DNA from: an uncultured Dokdonia sp.
GTDB lineage: Bacteria > Bacteroidota > Bacteroidia > Flavobacteriales > Flavobacteriaceae
Assembly: GCA_937124495.1 (NCBI GenBank)
Contig: CAKZKZ010000762.1
Span: forward strand, 1-5,158
DNA: 5,158 bases
Direction of reading: 5' to 3'
A program made the translations under genes and the position numbers. The notes beneath the pieces were generated by a model that was not told where the DNA came from, did not search any database, and saw nothing but the letters and a program-made list of their open reading frames with translations. This document shows positions 5,020 through 5,158 of this stretch, one piece after another. The first letter of the stretch is position 1. Every line of letters starts with the position of its first letter.

Positions 5020-5158
<139 letters not shown>

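Overview
The window looks like a chromosomal segment of a marine-type member of the Flavobacteriaceae (Bacteroidota). The evidence is the gene set (an ssb, gldE, gldD run encoding gliding-motility proteins), the AT-rich DNA, the lack of Shine-Dalgarno sequences before the genes, and intergenic copies of the CGCTTTCGCGAAAGCG-type palindrome that I associate with this family. The genus cannot be fixed from the sequence.

Left part, plus strand: the last 38 codons of an ATP-type phosphoenolpyruvate carboxykinase gene (pckA-like). A cluster of hairpins follows, including a convincing intrinsic terminator, then about 360 bp without a gene that holds a nested palindromic repeat. Next is an intact SanA/YdcF-family (DUF218) membrane-anchored gene with no obvious partner.

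Middle, 1246-1997: about 750 bp without an intact gene, but full of structure. It has a repeated CTCCTAGAAAGG hairpin element, a hairpin near a T-run, an 80-bp MITE-like inverted repeat, and two orphan copies of the last 28 codons of the neighbouring EamA transporter gene. The gene's own tail and the two orphan copies form a 168-169 bp tandem array. The copies differ almost only at synonymous third positions, and each spacer carries a hairpin whose stem shows a compensatory base change. This array is the most unusual thing in the window.

Right part, all minus strand, in transcription order: the 3' end of ssb (glutamine-rich linker and DDDLPF tip), gldE (CNNM/CBS/CorC-HlyC membrane protein), gldD (gliding lipoprotein, overlapping gldE by 4 nt), then after 223 bp a ten-helix DMT/EamA permease. 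ssb-gldE-gldD is probably one transcription unit. Both gldE and gldD appear to start at TTG. The window ends inside a pure CAA repeat of at least 25 units in ssb, which could also be an assembly breakpoint.

I found no defence system, CRISPR array, RNA gene or intact mobile element. The candidate novelty is the history of the EamA 3'-end array and, secondarily, the ssb microsatellite.
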